Source of the DNA: Syntrophomonadaceae bacterium | GTDB taxonomy: Bacteria; Bacillota; Syntrophomonadia; Syntrophomonadales; Syntrophomonadaceae | Direction of reading: 5' to 3' | Assembly: GCA_012798055.1 (NCBI GenBank) | Contig: JAAZOA010000225.1 | Coordinates: 1-13,398, forward strand | DNA length: 13,398 nt | Program-made: the position numbers and the translations under genes | Part shown: positions 5,712 through 13,289 of the stretch, piece by piece | How positions within the stretch are numbered: the stretch's first letter is position 1 | How the letters are laid out: the number at the start of each line of letters is the position of its first letter | The notes under the pieces: generated by a model | Databases searched by the model: none | The model's input: the letters and a program-made list of their open reading frames with translations, nothing else | What the model was told of the DNA's origin: nothing

Positions 5712-7118
5712 ATGAAACTGACTAATGAGATATACCTGGAGCAACAACAAAAGCTGATCATGACGGCCGAACTGCGGCTGGCAATCGCCATCCTGCAGAT
5801 GTCGACCCTGGAGCTGGATGAATACACCCAGCGGGAACTGGAAGAAAATCCGCTCCTGGAACAGAAGGAACCCGAGGATCATGCTGCAGATAATCTCGGC
5901 GACATGGCTGGCGAAGAGAAGGCAGGCGAAGCTGAGAACGGCAACAGTCCGGAAGAGTGGATGGAATATTTCCATGACCGGGATATAGGCCTGGCAGTCA
6001 ATGAAGGTGCCAGCAAATCTTTTGACAACTTCCTGACCCAGCGCCCCACCCTCTATGAACACCTATCGTTTCAGCTGAATCTTACCTGTGAAGACCCTGC
6101 CGAACTGGAAATCGGACAATATATCATCGGCAACATCGATTCCCAGGGCTATCTCTGCGTGGATGTGGCTGAAATCGCGGCGGCAACCGGTGCGGAAACA
6201 GCAACGGTGGAGCGGGTCCTGGCTGTCGTCCAGACCTTTCACCCCCATGGAGTGGGAGCGCGTAATCTCAAGGAGTGCCTGCTGATCCAGTTGCACCATT
6301 ATGGCAAGCAGAATGATTTGGTTGAAGCCATAGTCAACCGGTTCATGGACGAATTGGCTTACGGCAAAGTCACCAGAATAGCCCAGGCCCTGGGAACTAC
6401 CGTGCAGAACATCCAGGAAGCCTGCGATCTTATCCGTACCCTGGATCCCAAACCCGGACTGCAGTACAGCCCCAACGATGAGGTGAAATACATCATCCCC
6501 GATGCCCTGGTGGAAAAAGTCGAAGGAGAATATGTGGTGGTGATGAATGACAGCGCCTCCCCGCGGCTGGTAGTCAACCAGCTGTACGAGAACATGCTGC
6601 GCAATCCAGGCAATTTTTCCCCGGAAGCAAAAAAATACCTGGAAGAGAAGATGGGTTCGGCTATTTGGCTGATCCGCAGCATAGAACAACGCCGTAAGAC
6701 CCTTGATAAAGTAATCCGCTGCATCGTCGATATCCAAACCGAATTCTTCGACAAGGGCATCAAACACCTGAAGCCCCTAAATCTCCGACAGGTAGCGGAT
6801 ATGATCGGAGTCCACGAATCCACCGTCAGCCGGGCTACCTCCAAAAAATATATCCAGACCCCCCAGGGACTCTTCGAGCTGAAATATTTCTTCGGCAGCG
6901 GGGTAGAGGGTTCGGGAGCCAGCGAGCGGATCTCGTCCAAAAGCATCAAACGCATGCTGGAGGAAATAATCAGCGGGGAAAACAACAGCCGTCCGCTGAG
7001 CGATCAGACCATAGTCGAGATCCTTAAATCCAGGGGCATAAAGATATCCCGGCGCACGGTGGCCAAATATCGCCAGGAGATTGGCATATCATCCACCACC
7101 GCCCGCAAAAGATACTAA
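5712..7118 (+). CDS. rpoN: RNA polymerase sigma-54 factor
   Basis: A 468-residue sigma-54 (RpoN/SigL). Region I is the glutamine- and leucine-rich N terminus (about residues 1-50), which interacts with enhancer-binding ATPases. An acidic region II and the core-binding domain follow. A helix-turn-helix starts near residue 356 (LNLRQVADMIGVHESTVSR), and the RpoN box that reads the -24 element is RRTVAKYR at 447-454, fully conserved. I chose the ATG at 5712, which has GAGGG at 5702-5706 and begins MKLTNEIYLEQQQKL, a normal sigma-54 start. The in-frame TTG at 5685 lies inside whiA and has no ribosome-binding site. The order whiA-rpoN-cggR resembles the placement of rpoN just before cggR-gap in Listeria. 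No enhancer-binding activator is encoded in the window. Confidence 0.96.
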   Translation: MKLTNEIYLEQQQKLIMTAELRLAIAILQMSTLELDEYTQRELEENPLLEQKEPEDHAADNLGDMAGEEKAGEAENGNSPEEWMEYFHDRDIGLAVNEGASKSFDNFLTQRPTLYEHLSFQLNLTCEDPAELEIGQYIIGNIDSQGYLCVDVAEIAAATGAETATVERVLAVVQTFHPHGVGARNLKECLLIQLHHYGKQNDLVEAIVNRFMDELAYGKVTRIAQALGTTVQNIQEACDLIRTLDPKPGLQYSPNDEVKYIIPDALVEKVEGEYVVVMNDSASPRLVVNQLYENMLRNPGNFSPEAKKYLEEKMGSAIWLIRSIEQRRKTLDKVIRCIVDIQTEFFDKGIKHLKPLNLRQVADMIGVHESTVSRATSKKYIQTPQGLFELKYFFGSGVEGSGASERISSKSIKRMLEEIISGENNSRPLSDQTIVEILKSRGIKISRRTVAKYRQEIGISSTTARKRY

Positions 7119-7157
7119 TATAAAATTTACAGATTAGACCTCATAATAAGATCAATG

Positions 7158-7166
7158 TGCTATAAT
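7158..7166 (+). promoter_or_regulatory. Extended -10 promoter of the cggR-gap operon
   Basis: TGCTATAAT is identical to the element upstream of rapZ. A convincing -35 hexamer at the usual spacing is absent. The predicted start is near 7173, which leaves a leader of about 80 nt containing the operator before cggR. No terminator was recognised between rpoN and this promoter, so read-through from rpoN is possible. Confidence 0.6.
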
Positions 7167-7210
7167 AATTGTGTTGGTCGAGGTTGAATCCAATTCCCAT
7201 TCGAATCCAG

Positions 7211-7247
7211 TGGGACAAAATTGTCCCTATATTACAAAATAGTCCCG
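7211..7247. promoter_or_regulatory. Tandem CggR-like operator in the cggR leader
   Basis: Two related half-palindromic sites lie 19 bp apart: GGGACAAAATTGTCCC (7212-7227, a perfect palindrome) and ATTACAAAATAGTCCC (7231-7246, 12 of 16 identical). Read on the minus strand the region is CGGGAC-N5-TGTA-N4-AGGGAC-N5-TGTC. This closely resembles the tandem CGGGAC...TGTC operator known for B. subtilis CggR, with slightly shorter spacers. It sits about 40-75 bp downstream of the predicted transcription start and just before the cggR ribosome-binding site. Repression would therefore work by blocking elongation, as in B. subtilis. Confidence 0.75.
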
Positions 7248-7255
7248 AGGTAATT

Positions 7256-8287
7256 ATGGATAAATTGTTCGCGGTCTTGGAGCGTTTTGCGCCGGAGGTT
7301 ATGGAACTGATGACCACCCGCTACCAGATCCTCAGACAGGTGCATCATAACCAGCCCATCGGCCGGCGCCAGTTGGGGAGAAATGTGAACTGCAGCGAGA
7401 GAACGGTGAGAGCGGAGATCGATGTGCTGAGAGTACGCGGCGCTTTACAGACCACCCCGGCGGGCATTTATCTGACTCCCTACGGGGAAGAACTCCTGCG
7501 GGACATTGACCAGTTTGCGCCCTGGCTGTTCAACATCCAGATCTTGGGCGAGAAACTCAAGGAAAGGTTTGGGCTGGAAGAAGTCATCGTGGTCCCCGGG
7601 GATTCCTACCTGGACCCATTCACCCATAAAGACCTGGGACGGGCGGCGGCTGAGTACCTGCGCCGCAAGATCTACCCCCACTGCATACTGGCAGTGACCG
7701 GAGGGACTACCCTTGCCCAGGTGGCGGAGCATATGCGGGAAGGCATCCATGCGGAAAAGGTATGCGTTGTTCCAGCCCGGGGCGGTTTGGGTGAGAATGT
7801 TGAACTGCAGGCGGGCAATATCGCAGCCAAGATTGCAAGGGCCATAGGAGCCCAATACCGCTTGTTGCATATCCCCGATAATGTGGAAGTCAGTACGGCC
7901 GAAGCCCTGAAAAAGGACATACATATCAGCGCGGTGATCAAGACTATCAAGTCGGCCAATATACTGGTGCATGGGATAGGCCCGGCCCTGGAAATGGCCA
8001 GGCGGAGGGCCCTTCCGGAGCAAGAGATAGCTTATCTGGAGAATCACGGCGCAGTGGGCGAGGCTTTGCGGCATTATTTCGACTGCCAGGGGCGTATCAT
8101 ATATGAGATACCCGGCATAGGGCTGGAAAGAAGCGATTTGGGCAATATCAAGCTGGTGGTGGCGGTAGCGGGGGGCAGCAACAAAGCTGAAGCCATCAAG
8201 GCAGTTTTAAAGAATGGACTGGAATCGGTGCTGATCACCGATGAGGGCGCAGCCCAGCAAATAATTTATGGAAAGGGAGTGGATTAA
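7256..8287 (+). CDS. cggR: Central glycolytic genes repressor CggR (SorC family)
   Basis: A 343-residue SorC/DeoR-type regulator, close to the 340 residues of B. subtilis CggR. The N-terminal winged helix (about 22-75) contains GRRQLGRNVNCSERTVRAEI. The C-terminal sugar-phosphate-binding domain has GGTT at 149-152 and R175, which fall at the positions of fructose-1,6-bisphosphate ligands in the B. subtilis protein as I recall them. CggR represses its own operon, and fructose-1,6-bisphosphate relieves this. The ATG at 7256 with CGAGG at 7246-7250 gives the family-length product. An upstream in-frame start at 7169 would place the promoter's downstream region and the operator inside the gene and is rejected. 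The stop overlaps the gap start (TAATG), so the two are coupled. Confidence 0.95.
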   Translation: MDKLFAVLERFAPEVMELMTTRYQILRQVHHNQPIGRRQLGRNVNCSERTVRAEIDVLRVRGALQTTPAGIYLTPYGEELLRDIDQFAPWLFNIQILGEKLKERFGLEEVIVVPGDSYLDPFTHKDLGRAAAEYLRRKIYPHCILAVTGGTTLAQVAEHMREGIHAEKVCVVPARGGLGENVELQAGNIAAKIARAIGAQYRLLHIPDNVEVSTAEALKKDIHISAVIKTIKSANILVHGIGPALEMARRRALPEQEIAYLENHGAVGEALRHYFDCQGRIIYEIPGIGLERSDLGNIKLVVAVAGGSNKAEAIKAVLKNGLESVLITDEGAAQQIIYGKGVD

Positions 8288-9294
8288 TGGCGGTCAAATT
8301 TGCTATCAATGGTTTTGGCCGGATTGGACGTATGGTTGCCCGGGCAGCCCTGCAAAGAGATGATCTGGAATTGGTTGCCGTAAATGATCTGGGTGATCCC
8401 AAAGGGGGGGCTCACCTGTTCAAGTACGATTCGGTGCATGGCGAGTTCCCGGGGGAGGTAAAGGTCAACGGGGATTTTATCCAGGCCAGCGGCAAGTCAT
8501 TTCGCTACTTGTCAGAAAAGGAACCTGGCAAACTACCCTGGAAGGACCTGGAGGTCCAGATCGTGGTGGAAGGCACAGGCCGGTTCCGGAGCCGGGACCA
8601 GGCGGGCGGCCACCTCAGCGCGGGAGCGGCCAAGGTGATTATCACCGCCCCGGGGAAGAACTCTGATTATACTGTGGTGATGGGAGTCAACCACCAGGGC
8701 TACGCTCCGTCACAACATCATGTGCTTTCCAACGCTTCCTGCACGACCAATTGCCTGGCCCCGGTAGCCAAGGTGCTGGTTCAGGAATTCGGCGTGGTCA
8801 AGGGTATGATGAACACCTGCCATTCTTACACCAATGACCAGCGTATTCTGGACCTGGAGCATGATGATCTGCGCCGGGCCAGAGCTGCGGCCCTTTCCAT
8901 GATACCTACGACGACCGGTGCAGCCAGCGCGATCGGACTGGTCATTCCTGAACTGGAAGGCAAGCTGGATGGGCTGTCGATAAGGGTTCCTACCCCTAAT
9001 GTTTCCTTGCTGGACCTGACGGTGGAACTGGAGAAATCAGCCAGCGTACAGGCAATCAACGATGCCTTCCGCCTGGCCAGCCAGACCTACCTGCAGGGTA
9101 TCCTTAAATACACCGAGATCCCGCTGGTCTCGCGCGATTACAATGGGGAGACCCATTCTGCGGTGGTGGATGGATTGCTGACCATGACTATCGGCGACCG
9201 TATGGCCAAGGTCATCGCCTGGTATGATAATGAGTGGGCTTATTCACTGCGGGTGGTGGACCTGGCAGCTTATATCGCTGCTCAGGGTTTATAG
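8287..9294 (+). CDS. gap: Type I glyceraldehyde-3-phosphate dehydrogenase
   Basis: A 335-residue cytosolic enzyme that interconverts glyceraldehyde-3-phosphate and 1,3-bisphosphoglycerate with a nicotinamide cofactor. The NAD-binding signature NGFGRIGR is at residues 8-15. Aspartate 34 (VND) at the end of the second strand favours NAD over NADP (inference). The catalytic cysteine is C152 in SNASCTTNC, and the catalytic histidine is H179 in HSYTNDQ. The C-terminal WYDNEWAYS segment differs from the common DNEWGYS by one residue, and VVEGTGRF replaces the usual VVESTGRF; neither should affect catalysis. It overlaps cggR by one base. A GGAAAGGGAG ribosome-binding site lies in the end of cggR. 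pgk follows after 21 bp. Confidence 0.96.
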   Translation: MAVKFAINGFGRIGRMVARAALQRDDLELVAVNDLGDPKGGAHLFKYDSVHGEFPGEVKVNGDFIQASGKSFRYLSEKEPGKLPWKDLEVQIVVEGTGRFRSRDQAGGHLSAGAAKVIITAPGKNSDYTVVMGVNHQGYAPSQHHVLSNASCTTNCLAPVAKVLVQEFGVVKGMMNTCHSYTNDQRILDLEHDDLRRARAAALSMIPTTTGAASAIGLVIPELEGKLDGLSIRVPTPNVSLLDLTVELEKSASVQAINDAFRLASQTYLQGILKYTEIPLVSRDYNGETHSAVVDGLLTMTIGDRMAKVIAWYDNEWAYSLRVVDLAAYIAAQGL

Positions 9295-9315
9295 AAAACC
9301 GGAGGAGGACTTGCT

Positions 9316-10488
9316 GTGCGAAGTATACGGGACTTAGACCTGAAGAATAAACGGATATTGATGCGAGTGGATTTCAATGTACCAATGGATGATGAGGGAA
9401 AGATCATCGATGACACCAAGATGACCGCAGCACTGCCAACCATCGATTATGTGCTGGAACAGGGGGGCAGCCTGGTCCTGATGAGCCATCTGGGCCGACC
9501 CGATGGCAAGTCGGATTCGGAATTCAGCCTGCGGGCAGTTGCGGCCCACCTGAGTGAGCTGTTGCAGCGCCCCGTTACTATGGCCGACGATTGTATAGGC
9601 CCCGAGGTGGAAAAGCTGGCTAATTCCCTGCGACCCGGAGAGGTTTTAATGCTGGAGAACCTCCGCTTCCACCCCGAGGAAGAAAAAAATGATCCCGAAT
9701 TTTCCAGGGCTTTGGCCCGGCTGGGTGAAATCTACATTAATGATGCCTTCGGGTCGGCTCACCGGGCCCATGCTTCAACTGCCGGGGTGGCAGCCTATCT
9801 ACCGGCTTATGCCGGATTGCTGCTGGAAAAAGAAGTGACCATGCTCAAAAAGGTCATGAACAATCCTCAATCTCCCCGGATGGCTATTCTGGGGGGGGCC
9901 AAGATCAAGGACAAACTTGGTCTCATCCGCAACCTGCTCAAGAAGATGGATATCCTGTTGGTTGGGGGCGGAATCGGCAGCACCTTCCTCTGCGCCAAGG
10001 GCGTGAAAGTGGGCAAAAGTATATGCGAACAGGACCTGCTCCACGAAGCCCGGGAGCTCCTGGACCTGGCGGCAATGGCCGGCAAGACTATCCTGATGCC
10101 GGTGGACGTGGTGGTCGCCAATGAGCTCTCGGCCAAAGCGACACCCAAGGTAGTTGATATCGATGCTATACCTGAAGATGCCATGATCCTGGATATAGGG
10201 CCCAAAACCCTTAAAGGCTACACCATGGCGATCAGCCGGGCCAAGACCATAATATGGAATGGACCGGTGGGGGTGTACGAATACCCGCAGTTTGCCAGCG
10301 GTACCACCGGGATTGCCCAGGCCATTGCTGCCTCCCAGGCGATCAGTGTAATCGGCGGAGGGGATTCAGCCGCAGCCATCAAACAGCTGGGACTGGAAGA
10401 TCAGATCACCCATATTTCTACGGGGGGAGGCGCTACGCTGGAATTCCTGGAAGGGATGGAACTGCCGGGGGTGAAATCCTGTGAGTAA
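9316..10488 (+). CDS. pgk: Phosphoglycerate kinase
   Basis: A 390-residue monomeric phosphoglycerate kinase, normal for bacteria. It transfers phosphate between 1,3-bisphosphoglycerate and ADP, giving the first ATP-forming step of lower glycolysis. Recognisable motifs are RVDFNVP near residue 15 and SHLGRPDG with its substrate-binding arginine. LENLRFHPEE and the hinge region GGAKIKDKL follow, then NGPVGVYE and the nucleotide-binding GGGDSAAA and STGGGATLEFLEG near the C terminus. The start is GTG at 9316, with GGAGGAGG at 9301-9308. Its last codons overlap the tpiA start by 8 bp. Nothing unusual was seen. Confidence 0.97.
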   Translation: MRSIRDLDLKNKRILMRVDFNVPMDDEGKIIDDTKMTAALPTIDYVLEQGGSLVLMSHLGRPDGKSDSEFSLRAVAAHLSELLQRPVTMADDCIGPEVEKLANSLRPGEVLMLENLRFHPEEEKNDPEFSRALARLGEIYINDAFGSAHRAHASTAGVAAYLPAYAGLLLEKEVTMLKKVMNNPQSPRMAILGGAKIKDKLGLIRNLLKKMDILLVGGGIGSTFLCAKGVKVGKSICEQDLLHEARELLDLAAMAGKTILMPVDVVVANELSAKATPKVVDIDAIPEDAMILDIGPKTLKGYTMAISRAKTIIWNGPVGVYEYPQFASGTTGIAQAIAASQAISVIGGGDSAAAIKQLGLEDQITHISTGGGATLEFLEGMELPGVKSCE

Positions 10489-11257
10489 GATCGCAGCAGG
10501 TCACGCCAGGAAAAGACTGATCGCTGCCAACTGGAAGATGTATAAAACCATAGCTGAAGCAGAGAGGTTCATGGAGGAATTTCTGCCGCTGATAGCTGGG
10601 CAAACGGAAGCCGAGGCGGTGATTTGCCCCCCATTTACCTGTTTGCCGGCGGTGCGCCAGGCAGTCAGGAGCAGTCAGGTACAACTGGGTGCCCAGGATG
10701 TATTCTGGGAAAACCAGGGGCCCTATACCGGGGAGATATCCCCTGCCATGCTCCTGGATTTGGATTGCCGCTATGTGATTATCGGCCATTCCGAACGCCG
10801 CCATATACTGGGGGAGACCGAAGCCAATATTAACCGCAAGTTAAAGGCGGCCACCCATGCAGGCCTAATCCCTATCTTCTGTGTAGGGGAGACCCTGGAC
10901 CAGAGGGAAAAAGAACTGGCCCGGGAAATAGTCAACCAGCAATTGGCCAAGGGTTTGCAGGACCTGAGGCCCGATCCACTGGCAGTTGCTTATGAGCCGG
11001 TTTGGGCTATCGGTACCGGTGTCAACGCGACTCCTGAGGATGCCCAGGAGATGATCGGTTATATAAGGGAGTGCCTGGCCCGGATGTACGATGAGGATTG
11101 GGCTGGCAAGGTGCGGATTTTGTATGGGGGAAGTGTAAAGCCTGGCAACATCGCATCTTTCTTGGAGCAGCCAGATATCGATGGAGCTCTGGTTGGAGGA
11201 GCGAGCCTGGTGGCCCCTGACTTCGCCAGTATTGTGAGGTTTGGTGAAAATGCCTGA
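10481..11257 (+). CDS. tpiA: Triosephosphate isomerase
   Basis: A 258-residue TIM-barrel enzyme interconverting dihydroxyacetone phosphate and glyceraldehyde-3-phosphate. The catalytic residues are all present: K19 in ANWKM, H103 in IGHSERR and E172 in AYEPVWAIGTG. The phosphate-binding GGSVKPGN loop is near the C terminus. The GTG start at 10481 lies within the last codons of pgk, with GGGGGTGA about 8 bp upstream. It adds about seven residues ahead of the usual N terminus, and no alternative ATG, GTG or TTG occurs before the catalytic lysine. The stop overlaps gpmI by 8 bp, so pgk, tpiA and gpmI are probably translationally coupled. Confidence 0.97.
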   Translation: MSKIAAGHARKRLIAANWKMYKTIAEAERFMEEFLPLIAGQTEAEAVICPPFTCLPAVRQAVRSSQVQLGAQDVFWENQGPYTGEISPAMLLDLDCRYVIIGHSERRHILGETEANINRKLKAATHAGLIPIFCVGETLDQREKELAREIVNQQLAKGLQDLRPDPLAVAYEPVWAIGTGVNATPEDAQEMIGYIRECLARMYDEDWAGKVRILYGGSVKPGNIASFLEQPDIDGALVGGASLVAPDFASIVRFGENA

Positions 11258-12791
11258 ACACCCTGTAGTGCTGATGATATTGGATGGCTGGGGATGCCGG
11301 GAGAGTGCGGCGGATAATGCGATAAGCCTGGCTGATCCCGTCAAATTCGAGTCGCTGAAAAATACTTATCCCTATACCGAGCTTGCCTGTTCAGGCCGGG
11401 CAGTTGGACTGCCTGCCGGACAGATGGGTAATTCCGAGGTCGGCCACCTGAACATCGGAGCCGGCCGAGTTGTTTTCCAGGAAATCACCCGCATCGACCA
11501 GGCAATCGAGGATGGCTCTTTCTTCGGTAATGCTCAGCTTCTGGCAGCTATCGAGAAAGCCAGGGCTGCGGGGGGCAAAGTGCACCTGATGGGCCTGCTG
11601 TCTGATGGAGGGGTCCATAGTTCGTTAAACCACCTCTATGCGTTGCTGAGATTATGCCGCGACCGCCATATGGAGCGGGTTTATGTGCACGGCTTCCTGG
11701 ACGGACGGGATGTGCCGCCCCAAAGTGCGCTGGAATACGTGGGAGAGCTGGAAAAATATATGGCCGACCTGGGCATTGGGGAGATCGCTACCCTGGGTGG
11801 CAGGTATTACGGCATGGACCGCGACAACCGCTGGGACAGGATTGCCCGGGCCTATTATGCCGCGGTATTGGGGGAAGGGCCCCGCTTCAATTCGGCCGCT
11901 CAGGCCATTGAGGCCAGCTATGCGGCTGGCGTGACTGATGAATTCATGGAACCGGTGGTGCTGATCGATAGCCGTGGGAATCCCCGGGCTGCCATTGAAA
12001 ACGGGGACAGCGTTATATTCTTCAATTTCCGGGCTGACCGGGCCAGGCAGATCTGCCACAGTCTGGTGGATGAAGATATAGTCAGATTCGAGCGCCGGTG
12101 TCACCCCCTTGTCCAACTGGTATGCATGACCCAATATGATATCGACCTTAAAGCTCCCGTGGCTTTCATGCCCCAGAACCTTGACCATACCCTGGGACAG
12201 GTGTTGGCTGCCAAGGGGCTTAAACAGCTGCGCATCGCTGAAACCGAGAAATATGCGCATCTGACTTTCTTTTTCAACGGCGGGATCGAGGAAGCCAATC
12301 CAGGAGAGGAGAGGATACTCATCCCCTCCCCCCAGGTATCGACATATGATCTGCAGCCGGAGATGAGTGCCCGCTTGATAACTGATAGGGTGCTGGCGGA
12401 AATCGACCGGGACTATTACGATGTTGTATTTATCAATTACGCAAATGGAGATATGGTAGGGCATACGGGAATATTGGAGGCTGCCATTGCAGCCATCAAA
12501 ACCCTGGACGAATGTATCGGCAGGGTCGCCGACCGGGTTCTGGCCAAAAAGGGCTTCATGATAATCACCGCTGATCATGGTAACGCGGAGAGGATGTTAG
12601 ACCCCGATACCAGACAGCCGTTTACAGCCCACACCACCAGCCGGGTACCGTTTATCCTGGTCGGTGAGGCCTTCCGGGGTTTTGAACTGCGTCCAGGGGG
12701 AGCACTTTGCGATATTGCCCCTACCCTGTTGAGCTTGATGGGAATAGAGGTGCCCGCCGAGATGACCGGGCAGGACCTGACCAGGCTATAA
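11250..12791 (+). CDS. gpmI: 2,3-bisphosphoglycerate-independent phosphoglycerate mutase
   Basis: A 513-residue cofactor-independent phosphoglycerate mutase of the alkaline-phosphatase superfamily, which converts 3- to 2-phosphoglycerate using two Mn ions. With the ATG at 11250, the metal ligand D12 (ILDGWG) and the phosphorylated serine S62 (GNSEVGH) fall at the same numbers as in the Geobacillus enzyme, supporting this start. GAGG at 11236-11239 is the likely ribosome-binding site. In-frame TTG 11241 and GTG 11244 are possible but too close to it. Further metal ligands are D401 and H405 (NGDMVGHTG) and D442-H443 (ADHGNAE). It is the last gene of the cggR operon; enolase, which often follows in Firmicutes, is absent, and no clear terminator follows. 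Confidence 0.96.
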   Translation: MPEHPVVLMILDGWGCRESAADNAISLADPVKFESLKNTYPYTELACSGRAVGLPAGQMGNSEVGHLNIGAGRVVFQEITRIDQAIEDGSFFGNAQLLAAIEKARAAGGKVHLMGLLSDGGVHSSLNHLYALLRLCRDRHMERVYVHGFLDGRDVPPQSALEYVGELEKYMADLGIGEIATLGGRYYGMDRDNRWDRIARAYYAAVLGEGPRFNSAAQAIEASYAAGVTDEFMEPVVLIDSRGNPRAAIENGDSVIFFNFRADRARQICHSLVDEDIVRFERRCHPLVQLVCMTQYDIDLKAPVAFMPQNLDHTLGQVLAAKGLKQLRIAETEKYAHLTFFFNGGIEEANPGEERILIPSPQVSTYDLQPEMSARLITDRVLAEIDRDYYDVVFINYANGDMVGHTGILEAAIAAIKTLDECIGRVADRVLAKKGFMIITADHGNAERMLDPDTRQPFTAHTTSRVPFILVGEAFRGFELRPGGALCDIAPTLLSLMGIEVPAEMTGQDLTRL

Positions 12792-12859
12792 ACATCTATT
12801 TTAACATCGGGGATGGAAGCAAACCGTAAAATTGATAGCCTCGACGTGAAGGAATAAGC

Positions 12860-12889
12860 TTGTATAGGGTATTGCCCTTGTGGTAAAAT
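12860..12889 (+). promoter_or_regulatory. Candidate sigma-A promoter for secG
   Basis: TTGTAT (12860-12865) and TAAAAT (12884-12889) are separated by 18 bp within the 141-bp gap after gpmI. An overlapping TATAAT at 12889-12894 is a better -10 hexamer but is too far from this -35. Either would place the start just upstream of the secG ribosome-binding site, so secG is probably expressed at least partly independently of the glycolytic operon. Confidence 0.45.
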
Positions 12890-12932
12890 ATAATCCGGCT
12901 TTGAACAAGTTAGATCGAAAGGGGGGGATTTG

Positions 12933-13163
12933 GTGCTTAAAATTATTATCCTGGTCCTGCAGGTTATATGCGCACTGGGCTTGATCTTCACCGTCCTGAT
13001 GCAGGAAGGCAAGAGTGCAGGTCTCAGTGGCACAATAGCTGGGGGAGCCGATATGATCTTCGGCAAGAAAAAAGGTATAGATGAGCTGTTTGCCAAAATA
13101 ACTGCGTATCTGGCCGCCTTCTTTTTGATCTTTACCCTGTGGTTGGCGATACTCAACATGTAG
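12933..13163 (+). CDS. secG: Preprotein translocase subunit SecG
   Basis: A 76-residue small membrane protein and part of the SecYEG protein-export channel. The N-terminal transmembrane helix spans about residues 2-22 (IIILVLQVICALGLIF...). The family motif follows: LMQEGKSAGLSGTIAGG, then a short cytoplasmic stretch with FGKKKGIDE. A second transmembrane helix (about 53-74) runs to the C terminus. The length is typical. The GTG at 12933 is preferred because GGGGGGG at 12921-12927 lies about 5 bp upstream; the in-frame TTG at 12930 is too close. secG commonly follows the lower glycolytic genes in Firmicutes. Confidence 0.93.
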   Translation: MLKIIILVLQVICALGLIFTVLMQEGKSAGLSGTIAGGADMIFGKKKGIDELFAKITAYLAAFFLIFTLWLAILNM

Positions 13164-13214
13164 GGTATCATTTTGATTCGGGGTCCCTGGGGATCTCGTG
13201 TTACATATAGATAA

Positions 13215-13249
13215 CTGGGCATACATCCTAGGGATGCTTGGGGTGCCAG
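13215..13249. other. Imperfect hairpin between secG and the downstream gene
   Basis: A 5-bp inner stem, CATCC with loop TAG and GGATG, is extended by an outer pairing of CTGGGCA with TGCCAG across an asymmetric internal loop. No T-tract follows on either side, so a standard intrinsic terminator is unlikely. It could be a leader element of the next gene or coincidental. Confidence 0.25.
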
Positions 13250-13289
13250 GAAAACAGGCATAAAACGATAAAGGAAGTGATCAGTTATA

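Noticed and set aside
7169..7255. Upstream start for cggR, adding 29 residues
   Set aside because: The extra codons coincide with the promoter's downstream region and the CggR-like operator; the ATG at 7256 has a good ribosome-binding site and gives the family length.
8287..9294. Gluconeogenic NADP-type GapB or erythrose-4-phosphate dehydrogenase
   Set aside because: The VND aspartate, the cggR-linked position and the overall motif set fit the glycolytic enzyme.
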